Assembly (NCBI GenBank): GCA_022575985.1 | Contig: JAKSXM010000266.1 | Coordinates: 2,418,001-2,482,000 of the forward strand | DNA from: Anagrus nilaparvatae | Taxonomy: Eukaryota > Arthropoda > Insecta > Hymenoptera > Mymaridae | DNA length: 64,000 nucleotides | Reading direction: 5' to 3' | Part shown: in pieces, positions 25,080-35,827 of the stretch | Layout of the letters: each line of letters starts with the position of its first letter | Position numbering within the stretch: position 1 is the first letter of the stretch | Notes under the pieces: generated by a model | The model's database searches: none | Seen by the model: only the letters and a program-made list of their open reading frames with translations | Told to the model about the DNA's origin: nothing | Made by a program: the position numbers and the translations under genes

Positions 25080-25895
25080 ATCACTTACTGCAACTTACTG
25101 CAAACGGACCTAAATAATGATTTCTAAATTTTCTAATTTTATAACCTGGTAGCAAATAAACGCTGTCACCTAATTTAAAAATTCAAAGGACTATTTTTCT
25201 ATCATAATACCTTTTTGACCTTTCTTTAGCTCATGAGGTTTTCTCTAGCTAACTTTTGTACCTTATTTAACCTAGTGACTAAATTTTTCACATACTTCTG
25301 GATCTTCTGGATCTTCCATAATTGCCGGTGTTCTACATATTCGGCCAAAAACTAATTCAAAAAGAGTTGCATCTGTCCCTTCATGGTCGGCGCTGTTGTA
25401 GCTTAACATAGCCATGTCCATAGGTATTCATAGGTATTCATAAGTATCCATCCCAGTTGTCCAAGTTTTTGTTCACGGAATGAGTCAAATATTTGGCTAA
25501 AGGATGTTGCGAGCGCTCTAGGCTAGCGTTACTCTGGGGCTTATAGCTACACGTTCTAATCTGCTTAATTTTGAACTTTCTTGCTATTTCCTTAAGTAAC
25601 TTTGAAACAAAATTTTGGGCTCTATCTGTTAACAGTTGTTTCGGGCACCCAAAAGTTGATATGAAACGGCTTATGAAAACTTCTGCTATAGAGCTAGCTG
25701 ATGCGTCTGGTATCGCATAGGCCTGGGCAAACTTAGTCAATAAACATTGAGCTAATAAGATATACGAATTACCATTTACTGTGGTTGTTACGTTTTTGGG
25801 GGTTAGGCTAATTTGTAAGCAAATGGTATGATGATTTTCTTGATGTTGGTTGGCTTTCACTTTTCGGCATCTTGATTCGGCTGGACCGTGATTTG
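25080..25895 (-). pseudogene. Ty3/Gypsy integrase fragment (mdg1/412-like)
   Basis: The uninterrupted piece at 25860-25438 reads as an integrase core. It contains STFGCPKQLLTDRAQNFVS (second catalytic Asp) and SYKPQSNASLERS (catalytic Glu region), then LAKYLTHSVN and NLDNWDGYL, as in the mdg1/412 group. Just upstream a partial zinc-binding tail (SRCRKVKANQHQ) is seen to about 25895, where similarity stops abruptly. Downstream, to about 25090, the minus strand still reads segments like GDSVYLLPGYKIRKFRNH, which fit the C-terminal domain. The RT and protease are missing, so this is a truncated remnant of the element whose envelope and LTR lie to the left. Confidence 0.75.
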
Positions 25896-26547
25896 GTATA
25901 TTTTAGGAAGGAAGATTGCGGAAATTAGGTTGTAAAATAATTCTACACTCGCGCTTTAAAAGTTAATTGAGTACTTTTATTTAGTTCAAAATATGCGTAC
26001 CAAGAAAGTCTTTACAATTGCACTAAAGGGTGGAATTTAGTGAAAATGCGCGACGATATTGTTGACTCGAAGTAAGAGTGACGCGACGGTGAGTACGCGG
26101 TATTACTCAGTCTCTGATACGATAGTTAGTCGTTCGTAGACTCCCTCGAAGTGGGCTCCCCTCGTGAAAGCTTGGTTTATATATTCGCGTGTTTGGGCGG
26201 TGCTAAAAAGGGGTATGTACGGGTCAAACTCAACTTTCCCCTCGTTTAGTATTTTGACAGGTTAATGTTAGGGTGCTTCCATGATGGCCGACTAAAATAA
26301 AACGTTCATTGGTTATTCTTACATTGAGGGCTATATATTGATTGGAAGGCTTCGCGTCCATAGTTCTTTTATCTGACCAATGTCTTTTAATCTACGTATT
26401 GATTTTTAGGTGAATGTTTATTGTTACAATGACTAGGGTAAATTATTATGTGTCTGGCGTTTTATAAGCATGATTGGAAAAGTAAAGATTTTATATATTA
26501 GGGTGGCCAACAATTCTAAACACGTTCCTCTGGTCAGTTACTTCTAG
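25896..26547 (-). repeat. LTR-like sequence, interrupted by the CsRn1 element
   Basis: On the minus strand this reads like a U3-R-U5 region: a TATA-type gaatatataaacc near 26175, followed by GC-richer sequence, then a polyadenylation-like aactaaataaaagtact and an attttaca end near 25940. It starts where integrase similarity ends and stops where the CsRn1 LTR begins. It may be the 3' LTR of the F-type-envelope element to the right, with its beginning displaced to 32257 onward. No second copy is visible. Confidence 0.4.
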
Positions 26548-26751
26548 TGTGGTGACCAGCGCCTCTAGTTCCCATATAAGCTATGCTTGTATGGGTAATA
26601 CATGTATATATGTGTTATACTGCGCGTATATACTACGCGAGCTCAAGCAGTACAACTGTACATGTGGCTTGACACACACCTATTATTATACACGAATAAA
26701 TATATTGTTACTGTTACTTCCTTAGTACGTTCATTTTCCCCAAATTTCCTA
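26548..26751 (+). repeat. CsRn1-type Gypsy 5' LTR
   Basis: tgtggtgaccagcgcctcta... is repeated at 32052-32256 with about seven differences over 205 bp. It contains a palindromic tactgcgcgtatatactacg segment and an aataaa near its end. Exact end is uncertain by two to three bases. Confidence 0.9.
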
Positions 26752-26754
26752 CAT

Positions 26755-26772
26755 TGGTGACCCCGACGTGAT
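26755..26772 (+). promoter_or_regulatory. Primer binding site complementary to tRNA-Trp
   Basis: tggtgaccccgacgtgat lies three bases after the 5' LTR and is complementary to the 3' end of insect tRNA-Trp including CCA. tRNA-Trp priming is characteristic of the CsRn1 clade of Ty3/Gypsy. Confidence 0.85.
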
Positions 26773-27434
26773 AAATAATCGCGCAAAAAATTCAAAAGTT
26801 ATTAAATAATAAAAAGTTTAAATAAAACTATCAACAAAGTGAAAAAACTCTTATAAAAATATATAAATATATAAATATATAAATATATAGTGCCTCAAAA
26901 AAGTGTGTTATAAAAAAGTTAAAAGGAAAGCAACTATAAGAAATTATATATTTCATTGAAATATTCTATTGTTTATTTAAAAAGTGCAATTTGTTATTCA
27001 AATATTTTATTCTAAACAGTTAGAAAGAAAGGACGCTTCCAGAAACGGCTTGTATGATTCATCATCAAGAAAGAATTTTTCACATGGTATGACTCAAAAT
27101 TTTAAAATAAAAAAAGCCATTAAAAAAAGTAATTCAAATAACATCCTGCCAGCCGATACCGGCTCTTGAGAAAAACACACACATATATATTCGCCAGCTG
27201 ATCGTATACATACATTTCTCCGACTCTCGCGCCTTTAGCTTTCATAGTATATACTTTATAAACGGAGCACTCTCAGACTCCCGGCGCACGAGTTCAGATA
27301 AAGCATATGTGCACATATATATGGGTGATTCTCTGACAACTTGCACGCAGAAAATTTTTATAATATATATGGGCAGTTCCTGTATATTATAATACTTTTT
27401 TATAGGAAATATTTGGGGAACATTTAAGACATAA

Positions 27435-28367
27435 ATGAGCGAAAATAATAATAACAACAATACTATTGCAACAGTAAACAACGACAACATTGACAATCCA
27501 AGCGATTCGGAAAACGACCAATTTCATGACACAGTAGCTATAGAGGAATCTGAAGAAGAGCAAGAAATGGCTACCGTCAATGTTTTTTCAAACATCAAGT
27601 TACAACCGTTTATCGAATCCGATCTCGAAATGTGGTTCGACCAAATGGAGGTATACTTGAAGTGTAAGGGTATATCAGACCCCGCAGATAAGTTCAAGGT
27701 ACTCCATGCCTTCGGGGGTTAAACCTTAGTGAAATTCACTTATAGGTTTAAAAAAGAAAAAGCAATTGTTCCCGCGGGCTCTACGGCTTTTGAAGAGGTT
27801 AAAAAGCAAATAATCAATGCCTACTCGCAGTCTGAAGAATCTAAACTGCAGGAGCTATTCAAGTGCGAAAATTTGGCGGGCATTAAACCGCAACAATTAG
27901 CAATGAAAATAAGGGAAAAAGCAAACGGTGCTTTTACGAAACCTGCGCTAAAATCCTTATTTATGGCAAGTCTCCCGACAGAAGTCAGACAAATACTATG
28001 CATTTCTGAAATCGACGACTTGGACAAATTGGCAACGATGGCTGATAGAATAATCTCAACCACCAAAGGACCAACACAGGCGGTAAATAAAATCGATAGC
28101 AACAAGAGCTTAAATATGGCACAGCTCCAAGAGCAGTTGGAAAAACTGACGGAGCAGGTACAGAACTTGAGCTATCGGGGCAGGGGAAGTCAAAGTGGCA
28201 ATTCCCACAACAGAAGCCGATCCAAATCTCAGAACAGGGAGTATAAAGGGAAAAATTCCCACTTCAACCCAGATTGGTGTTATTGGCACAACAAGTACAA
28301 AAATGATTCCAATCGGTGCCAAAAACCATGCACTTGGAACAGGAACGCCAACAGCCAAAAAAACTAG
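27435..28367 (+). pseudogene. gag: Gag of CsRn1-type element (broken)
   Basis: Starts MSENNNNNNTIATVNN with an acidic N-terminal region, then a capsid-like segment (FIESDLEMWFDQMEVYLK). A TAA at about 27720 and a frame change interrupt it. The rest, from 27729, reads KKQIINAYSQSEESKLQELF and LPTEVRQILCISEIDDLDKL, as in Gypsy capsid C-termini. Near the end lies WCYWHNKY...RCQKPC, a Cys-His-Cys-Cys zinc finger that differs from the usual CCHC knuckle and marks CsRn1 elements. The Gag stop overlaps the Pol frame by 52 bp in a different frame, consistent with ribosomal frameshifting in the ancestor. The start was chosen because it is the first in-frame ATG and lies about 660 bp after the primer site. 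Confidence 0.85.
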
Positions 28368-31300
28368 AAGTGCGTCATGCTGTAGAGGCATTGCATGGCA
28401 ATGAAACGGCAATAAACCGCCTCATAGTAATAGACAAAAAGTCTAATAAAAAGTTTTTGGTAGATACTGGGTCGCAAGTGTCAGTACTACCAAGAGAACA
28501 CGCCAATAATAGTCAACCGACTAATTTTACGTTACGGGCAGCAAATGAAACACCAATTAAGACTTATGGAGTAAAAAAGCTGAAAACTGACTTCAACTTA
28601 GGCAGGGATATTACGTGGAACTTCTTCGTAGCAGACATCCCACAAGCCATAATGGGCGCAGATTTTTTGGCTCATCACAAACTCCTAGTCGACATCCATG
28701 GTCAAGCATTGTATGACAAGAAAATCCAACATATTTCAAAGGGGAGCATTGTCAACAGCTGCAGCTATGGAATTTTCGCTGTAAGTAACGTAATAGATTC
28801 TGAATACGATAAAATTTTTAAGGAATTTCCAGAAATTATCGGGCTAGCCCAAACTCAGGGCATTGCAAAAACCAAGGTAGCGCACTACATATTAACAAAA
28901 GGGCCTCCAGTTGCTGAGCATCCACGACCACTGGGTCCGGAAAAACGCGCAGCTACTAAGAAAGAGTTAGACCTGTTACTTAAGTGGAAATGGATTCGAC
29001 AAATATCTAGCCCTTGGGCAAGTCCGATTCACCACGTAAACAAATCAATTGGCGACTGGAGAATGGTGGGAGATTATCGCTCCCTAAATTTTAAGACGGT
29101 TCCAGATAAGTATTCAATACCTAATGCTGTAGACTTTGTCAACATGGGAAGAAGATTTTTTCAACCATAGATTTGGAGCGTGCATACCAACAAATTCCAA
29201 TGGCCGAAGAGGACATACAAAAAACTTCCATTACAACTCCGTTTGGCAACTTTGAATACCTTGTTATGCCATTTGGACTGACAGGAGCAGGCCAAACTTT
29301 CCAAAGGTACATAGATGAAGTACTAGGAGGCCTCGACTTCGTTTTTGCATATATTGACGACCTGTTTATTGCATCATCTACAGCTGAAGAGCACAAGAAA
29401 CATTTAAGAATCATCTGCGAAAGATTAAAAAAATATGGTTTAATTATTAATAAAAACAAATGTGTTTTAGGTAAACCACAAATCGAATACTTGGGATACT
29501 TGGTAAATAGTTCAGGTATACTGCCACAACCAAAAAAGGTCCAAGTCATTCAAGATTTTCCAAAACCAACCACGGTAGTGGAATTGCAGCGGTTTTTAGG
29601 AATGATTAATTTTTACAGAAGGAGCATACCTAAAGCAGCTGAAGCACAAATGCCTCTAATTCAATATACAACAAATAGTAAGAAAAATGACCGTACACCA
29701 ATTGAGTGGACACCAGAGGCAGAAGAGGCTTTTGAAAAATGTAAAAAAGGGTTAGCAGACGCCGCCCTACTTGTTCACCCATCAGTCAAGGCCAAAATAC
29801 GACTTGTCACGGACGCGTCAGATACGGCGATGGGTGCAGCAATCAAGCAAGAATCAGAAGATGGTTTTTGGAACCCACTAGCTTTTTTCTCGAAAAAGTT
29901 TAATGAAACTCAAATTAAGAAGTACAGCACTTACGACAGAGAATTATTAGCAATACGTGAGAGCATAAAACACTTCAAATTTTGGTTAGAAGGAATGGAC
30001 TTCGAGGTTCACACAGATCATAACCCGTTAACGTACGCCTTTGACCAAAAATCGAACTGTGCTTCACCGAGGCAAAGAGGATTCTTAGATTTTATATCAC
30101 AGTACACAACAAAAATTTTACACATTCCTGGCCCGGAAAATTCAGTAGCTGACGCCCCCTCAAGAATCAATGCTATTCAAATGCCTACAGAAGTTGACTA
30201 CTTAGAACTTGCTGAGGAACAGCAAAAAGATCAAGATCTTCAAAAATTTATAAAAATCAACAACATCTTGCAAATTCAAAACATTGAATTGGGTTGAAAG
30301 TCAGACTCCGATTATCTTTGAAACATCAACAGGTAACAAGAGACCATTCATCCCAAAAATATTGCGGAAACGAATTTTTGACCAAATTCACCGACTATCA
30401 CATCCAGGTGGACGAACAACCTTTAAAATGGTTCAGAAAAGATACTTTTGGCCAGATATTCGAAGGGAAGTAATAAATTGGGCAAAAACTTGCATAAATT
30501 GTCAACAGTCAAAAATCAGCCGACATCAAAAAAATAAAGTCAGGACCTTCAAAGCACCAGAAGCAAGGTTTGATCACATTCATCTGGACATAGTTGGGCC
30601 AATGCCTAGTTCTAATGGATATCAGTATTGTTTAACTTTAATAGATCGATTCTCAAGGTGGCCTGAAGCATTCCCAATTGTAGACGCTAATGCTAACACG
30701 GTAGCAAAAACACTGTACAGCAATTGGATCTGCCGTTATGGGACACCGCTTATCTGTACCACGGATCAAGGCTCTCAATTCGAAGCCTTATTATTTAATG
30801 CATTATTACAGTTTGCAGGTTGCCAAAGAGTCCGCACAACAGCTTATCATCCGGCAGAAAACGGCATGGTAGAACGTCTACACCGTGTCATGAAAGCAGT
30901 GCTAATGTGCATTGGTAAAAAAGAAAATTGGGTAGATTTTCTACCTACAGTCATGCTAGGGCTCAGAGCAAGTATTAGGGAGGACGTCGATGCATCCCCT
31001 GCAGAATTCGTGTTTGGAAAAGCATTAAGATTACCAGGCGAATTTTTCTCATTTGGAGATTTTTCGCCAAATCCGCAAATTTTCATCGAAAGCTATCGAG
31101 AACACATGCGAGAATTGCAGCCTATTCCAGCAGCTCACCATCATTAAGAAAAACCTTTCGTTTTCAAGGCACTGGGAGAATCGTCACACGTTTTTCCTCG
31201 AAAAGAAGACACAGGATCACTTGATAGACCTTACGAGGGCCCTCATAAAGTCGTCCGAAGAAGATCAGATGTCGTCTACGAAATTGAATGCAATGGACAG

Positions 31301-31705
31301 GCAGTAAATGTAACTACTGAAAGGCTAAAACCAGCTTTCATGTTAAAAATTCCAGGAAATGCAACTGCTAGTCAAAATACATCTGCCAACTTAAATAATC
31401 AAAGAGTTACCAGTCCAAATCCTGGTAATAATAGCAATAATAATAATAAATCACTCAATGACCAAAGCTATGCCCAAATAGTTCGAAATCGAAAACCTGC
31501 AACAGGTACGAAAAACCAATCATCAGTTACTCAAGCAAAAAGCATATTAAAAAAACCACAAGCAGAGACCACAGTCCCAGCGACCAGCTCAGCTCCAGCA
31601 GAAGTTCCAGCAACGGGACCACAGCTAAGAACTTATCCAGCTAAGCGAAGAGTAATGATTAGTGATAAACCACAGGTAAAAAATATATCAAAAGTTAAAA
31701 AATAA
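28316..31705 (+). pseudogene. pol: Pol of CsRn1-type element: protease, RT, RNase H, integrase (broken)
   Basis: The protease active site VDTGSQVSVLP is at about 28460. RT begins near 28900 (WRMVGDYRSLN), breaks at a T-run near 29165, and resumes at 29173 with [14 protein letters not shown] and the intact catalytic FAYIDDLF near 29350. RNase H follows ([37 protein letters not shown]). A frame change at about 30290 leads into integrase: zinc-binding H36, H40, C70, C73, then D102, D161 and E197 (D-35-E) counted from 30284. An in-frame TAA at 31145 precedes a readable GPY/F module (PYEGPHKV) and a Ser/Pro/Thr-rich tail ending at 31705. Every catalytic residue I can check is present; only the reading frame is damaged. 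Confidence 0.9.
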
Positions 31706-32051
31706 AGTCAAAGTGCAGTGAAGTGTAGTGTTAATTAAAGACTATTTTCAGTGTAAGAGACTTTAAGTGAAACAAATAGTTCATATTCAAAGACTATATA
31801 CATATAATTTTATTAAAAAATAAATTTAATTGAAATAAGATTCTAACATACAATATTTTAAATAATCAAATGTTTTCTAATTAAAATTTGTAAGATAAAT
31901 ATAAAAAATGTAAAACTTAAACAACAAATTAATGTAATGAAAGAATTTCTGTAATTTTGTAAAATATGTAAGAAAATAATTTTTAAATAATTTTTCATTT
32001 GTATACATAAAAAACTATAGCTTAAAAATTCAAAAATAACAAGGGGAGTAC

Positions 32052-32256
32052 TGTGGCGACCAGCGCCTCTAGTTCCTATATACAGCTATGCTTGTATGGG
32101 TAATACATGTATGTATGTGTTATACTGCGCGTATATACTACGCGAGCTCAAGCAGTACAACTGTACATGTGGCTTGACACACACCTATTATTATACACGA
32201 ATAAATATATTGTTACTGTTACGTCCTTAGTACGTTCATTTTCCCCACATTTCCTA
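32052..32256 (+). repeat. CsRn1-type Gypsy 3' LTR
   Basis: Direct copy of 26548-26751, preceded by the polypurine tract aaggggag at about 32041-32048. Confidence 0.9.
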
Positions 32257-32801
32257 GACAAGTCCCCTGACTTGTGCCATCTATCGGGTAGCAGGAGGTT
32301 AACAGAATTTTGTACATCTAAGTCTTTCTTGGTACTTGTATAGTTATAAAGGTTATATTATTACATTTTTATTATTCATCAGAATATAGTTTCACATACA
32401 ATATTTATTTTATAGGTGATATAATTCAATTTTTATCATAAGTATAAATAAAATTTTAGAAAAAGGTTTTTGATAATGCGATCACATATTATGTTTTAAA
32501 TTAATATCTTTTATAGTTTTAGTACATCAGTAATTGATCAATAATTGTCGTCTGAAAATTAATAAAATGTTTTTGATATATTAAACTTTAGATTTTAAAA
32601 TTACATTGAATATTATTTTATTATTTTGACTATTAATTAATTTTTTCAGTTATATATGATTTTATATTTTAAAACATTAAAATTTAAGGATGTATTTAAA
32701 ATTCTTAGAATAATAAAGTGTTCTAATACGAATTTAGATAAAATGTATAAGCATTTTAAGATAAGAATTATCGTTATATTTCTAATCGCTATAAATAATG
32801 G
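32257..32801. other. Non-coding stretch downstream of the F-type envelope
   Basis: No gene seen. The first ~85 bp are GC-richer (gacaagtcccctgacttgtg is a perfect short palindrome-like pair) and may be the displaced beginning of the LTR-like sequence ending at 26547. The remainder is AT-rich. Confidence 0.4.
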
Positions 32802-33955
32802 TTAAACATTAGATGTTTGCATTAGTGATCGTTTCCCTCGGTGTATTGGATTGTGTATCAGACTTGTTGTAGGAAAATTGGCCTTACTCTGTGGAATGAG
32901 AAGAATTTTTCTTTGATGTTCTTCCTTGACGGTTTCCCAAGGATCATCGTTTGCTGGTATATATGATGCTTGACTTTCTTGTTTATTCTTCTTGTAATTG
33001 AGTAAGTCGAGCATTTTCTTGTCTCTAAAAATGAAAAATTTTATAGCCACAAGTAAAGTTACAATAATTATTACAAGGAAACTAATTATCATTAAATATA
33101 TAAAAAAATTAGAATGACTGGGTATCTGGCTTTTTAATCGTCTGTATTCTCCTAATATCTTGGCTTTTTCAATAAGCAGTTGCAAGTCTTTACCGTTTTG
33201 TAAACTGTTAGATTCAAATCTTCCTTTGTTTTGTATTATATCATCTGATAAAATTTTTCCTATGTCTACGTCTGTTTCTCTGAATGTTTCTTTAAATATT
33301 CTTGATAAGTTGATTGGTGATTCTTCAAAAGTCTCGTTTCCAATACTGTTTGTAAAACTTGGTGGGCTCTAAACTTAGCTAATCGAGAACTCGCCTTGCT
33401 TCCAGGTTGTAAGGTCAAGATTCCCATGGGTGGTAATTCTTCTGTTATGTCTGCCTTTTTCTCACACTCAACAGTTATTTGGTCACTTTTGGGCACAGTA
33501 AACGCCCAGCTGTTTGGAGATTCTAATTTTATGAACCTAGGTTCTCGTATCCTTCTCAGCCTGATATGACACTTATGCGGGTTATATGGTAAGTCCATTA
33601 TAATATTTATTTCGCATCTTGAATTATTTGTCACTTTTAATAGTGGAGGGAAATTTGCGCAGATTTTTGTATTCTCTATGCTCTTACATTTTTCAATTTT
33701 TTCTATTGAAGGTGCTATGTACGTCTTTTTATCTTCACTAATGGCTAAGTAGTTGTTTTCTGGAATAATGTAAGCTGTAATAGAGAAATTTCCTAAAGGA
33801 TTGATTGCTGCATAAGGTGTTATTTTATATAGTTTCATTGCATTATAGTCCGTTAAAGGTAAATTTATGAAATAGATGAGATAATTGTCTTTAATAGCTA
33901 TTTCCGCTATCCTTGCGATGTTGTTTAATGTAAATTCATTTTCGTATAAAGGGAA
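32802..33955 (-). pseudogene. F-type envelope (errantivirus/baculovirus F family), C-terminal half
   Basis: Minus-strand continuation of the envelope gene begun at 41501, after the BEL/Pao insertion. The frame from the insertion site to 33266 carries the Cys-bearing ectodomain (KCKSIENTKIC, NSRCEINIIMDLPYN, MGILTLQPG). A one-base frame change near 33340 moves the frame into the piece ending at 32802. There an extracellular helix (LQLLIEKAKILGEY) is followed by a strong membrane anchor (FIYLMIISFLVIIIVTLLVA) and a ~60-residue basic/polar cytoplasmic tail. Domain order fits errantivirus F-like envelopes, which mediate cell entry in their relatives. This copy is broken by one frameshift and by the insertion, so it is not functional as it stands. 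Confidence 0.75.
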
Positions 33956-33960
33956 TTTTG
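33956..33960. repeat. Target-site duplication ttttg of BEL/Pao element, left
   Basis: ttttg abuts the left LTR here, and the right LTR at 40671-40675. Confidence 0.9.
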
Positions 33961-34193
33961 TGTAAAATGTTGGATTAGGGTAAAGGTATTTGTGGGTGAA
34001 ATGAAAGCACGCAATTATTTCTACATTACTTTTAATCTAACACTATGAATGAGCGATGTGCTACATACAGTATATTAATGGTAACTAAACGGCGCCTCTC
34101 GCGCTTGAATGATTTCTCTTACTAAATGACTCATTATAAGAACGACGGTACTTGTCACATACTTCGTTATATGTTATAGTCAAATAACGAACA
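33961..34193 (-). repeat. BEL/Pao 3' LTR (233 bp)
   Basis: tgtaaaatgttggattaggg... to ...caaataacgaaca. Direct copy of 40438-40670 with about eight substitutions and equal length. Confidence 0.93.
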
Positions 34194-34382
34194 TGCTCGC
34201 CCCCTTGAAGTAAAATACTTCAAATAGGTTACAAAAATCTTATAAAATCTATTGACATTTTTATGAAAATTGATACATTTTTCTTAAATTTAACAATAAC
34301 TTGGTATGCAAAGAATTTTTAAATTTAAATATAAACCTATTGTTTGTTACAGATACAAATAAAATTTTAATTACAATATTCT

Positions 34383-35779
34383 TTAAGATTGTTTATCAGA
34401 TAAATCAGATTCTATGGATACATTTGTTTCCATAGGTAATGGAACAATTTTTGAAATTGGACGCTTAAGTTCTCCATTAGCCGTCTTAAGTTTTACTACG
34501 CGAACAATGTTGTCCTTGCCCGGCATTGTATCGATAATGCGTGCCCTAGCCCACTTTAAGGGGGGAAGATTATCATCGCGAATAAGTACTAAAGTCCCTA
34601 CTTGGATATCGTATTTTTCTTTCAACATCCATTTATTTCTCTGCTGAAGATTGTGAAGGTATTCTACATGCCATCTTCTCCAAAAGTGCTGGAACATTTT
34701 TTGAATTCTTTCGAATCTATTTAGTCTATTATCCTTAATATCTTCTACATTGCGTTCAGGTAAAGCAACCAACGGTCTACCTATTAAAAAATTACCAGGT
34801 GTTAAAACTGACAAGTCTGCTGGATCTTCAGACATTGGTGACAGAGGTCTTGAATTGAAGCATGACTCGATTTGAGTCAATAAAGTGTAAAACTCTTCAT
34901 ATGTCATGTGAGCCTCGGCAAATATTCTTTTCATGTGAACCTTTGCGCTTTTTACTGCACTTTCCCATAAGCCCCCAAAATGAGGTGCCTTTGGTGGAAT
35001 AAAATGCAATGAAATGTTTTCTTCCAATAAAAATGATTGTATTTGTGGATTTTCATTAATTTTACAAATTATGTCTTTTAGTTCATTGGCCGCTCCAACA
35101 TAGTTGGTGCCATTGTCTGAAAATATTTTTGCACAGCGTCCACGCCTGGAGACAAATCGTCTGAGGCAATTCAAAAAAGCTGCTGCACTTAAGTCACTGG
35201 CTAACTCTAAATCTACAGCCTTGGTGGCCATGCATACGAATACGCAAATGTACGTTTTTACTGTTTTTCTTCCACGCAATGTACTTTCTTTAACCAAAAA
35301 TGGACCGGCAAAGTCCACTCCAGTCGAATGAAAAGGCGATGCTTGTGTTACCCTTTCTTCTGGTAAGTCTCCCATTTTGTTTGTTAGGGTTCCCACTGGA
35401 TTAACTCTAAAGCATGTTATGCATTTCCTGATAACCTGTCTGACCACACTTCTTCTGACCACTGGCCAATATTTTTGTCTAATCGAGTTCAGCACAGACT
35501 GACCTCCTGCATGTAGTAATCTAACGTGCTCAGCTTCTATAATTAGCTTCGTTAACCTATGATTATGGGGCAAAATAATTGATGTTTTGCTCCGTAATCA
35601 ATTTTAGCATTAGTAAGCCTGCCCCCCACCCGAATTAAATTTTCAGAATCCAGAAAAACATTCGAATCTAAAAGTTTGCTTTTATTGTGTAGGGGCATGT
35701 CATTTGATAGTCTGTATATTTCTTCTTTAAATGTTGTAATTTGTACATATTTCACTAATAATGTCATTGACTTAGACAT
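34383..35779 (-). pseudogene. pol: BEL/Pao integrase
   Basis: A 396-residue open frame ends at 34383. It has an HHCC zinc-binding module (H16, H21, C51, C54) followed by the core: STGVDFAGPF with D87, IFSDNGTNYVGA with D153, and APHFGGLWESAVK with E204. It then has a C-terminal basic domain (VGTLVLIRDDNLPPLKWA) as in Pao-type integrases. An upstream piece in another frame (35779-35552, with LDSENLIRVGGRLTNA) supplies the missing start of the integrase region, so one frameshift lies near 35560. The catalytic triad is intact. Confidence 0.92.
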
Positions 35780-35827
35780 CTCTTTAATTAGTAACGCCTT
35801 GCCAAGGTATTTCGATTTACTATTTTT

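Larger units (their letters stand above)
26548..32256 (+). mobile_element. CsRn1-clade Ty3/Gypsy LTR retrotransposon, full length, inactive
   Basis: The 5.7-kb element has two LTRs, a tRNA-Trp primer site, Gag, protease, RT, RNase H, integrase with a GPY/F module, and a polypurine tract (aaggggag) before the 3' LTR. Gag carries the CHCC zinc finger typical of this clade. Stops or frameshifts at about 27720, 29165, 30290 and 31145 break the reading frames. With LTRs about 96-97 percent identical this is a fairly young but dead copy. No convincing target duplication: ctag occurs at both outer ends, but one boundary is ambiguous. Confidence 0.9.

Noticed and set aside
28110..28412. Minus-strand frames within the CsRn1 Gag-Pol and BEL/Pao regions
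   Set aside because: They lie opposite well-supported Gag and Pol domains and show no motif of their own.
26543..32260. ctag as a 4-bp target duplication of the CsRn1 element
   Set aside because: It appears next to both ends, but on the right it overlaps bases that seem to belong to the LTR (ccta), so the match may be coincidental.
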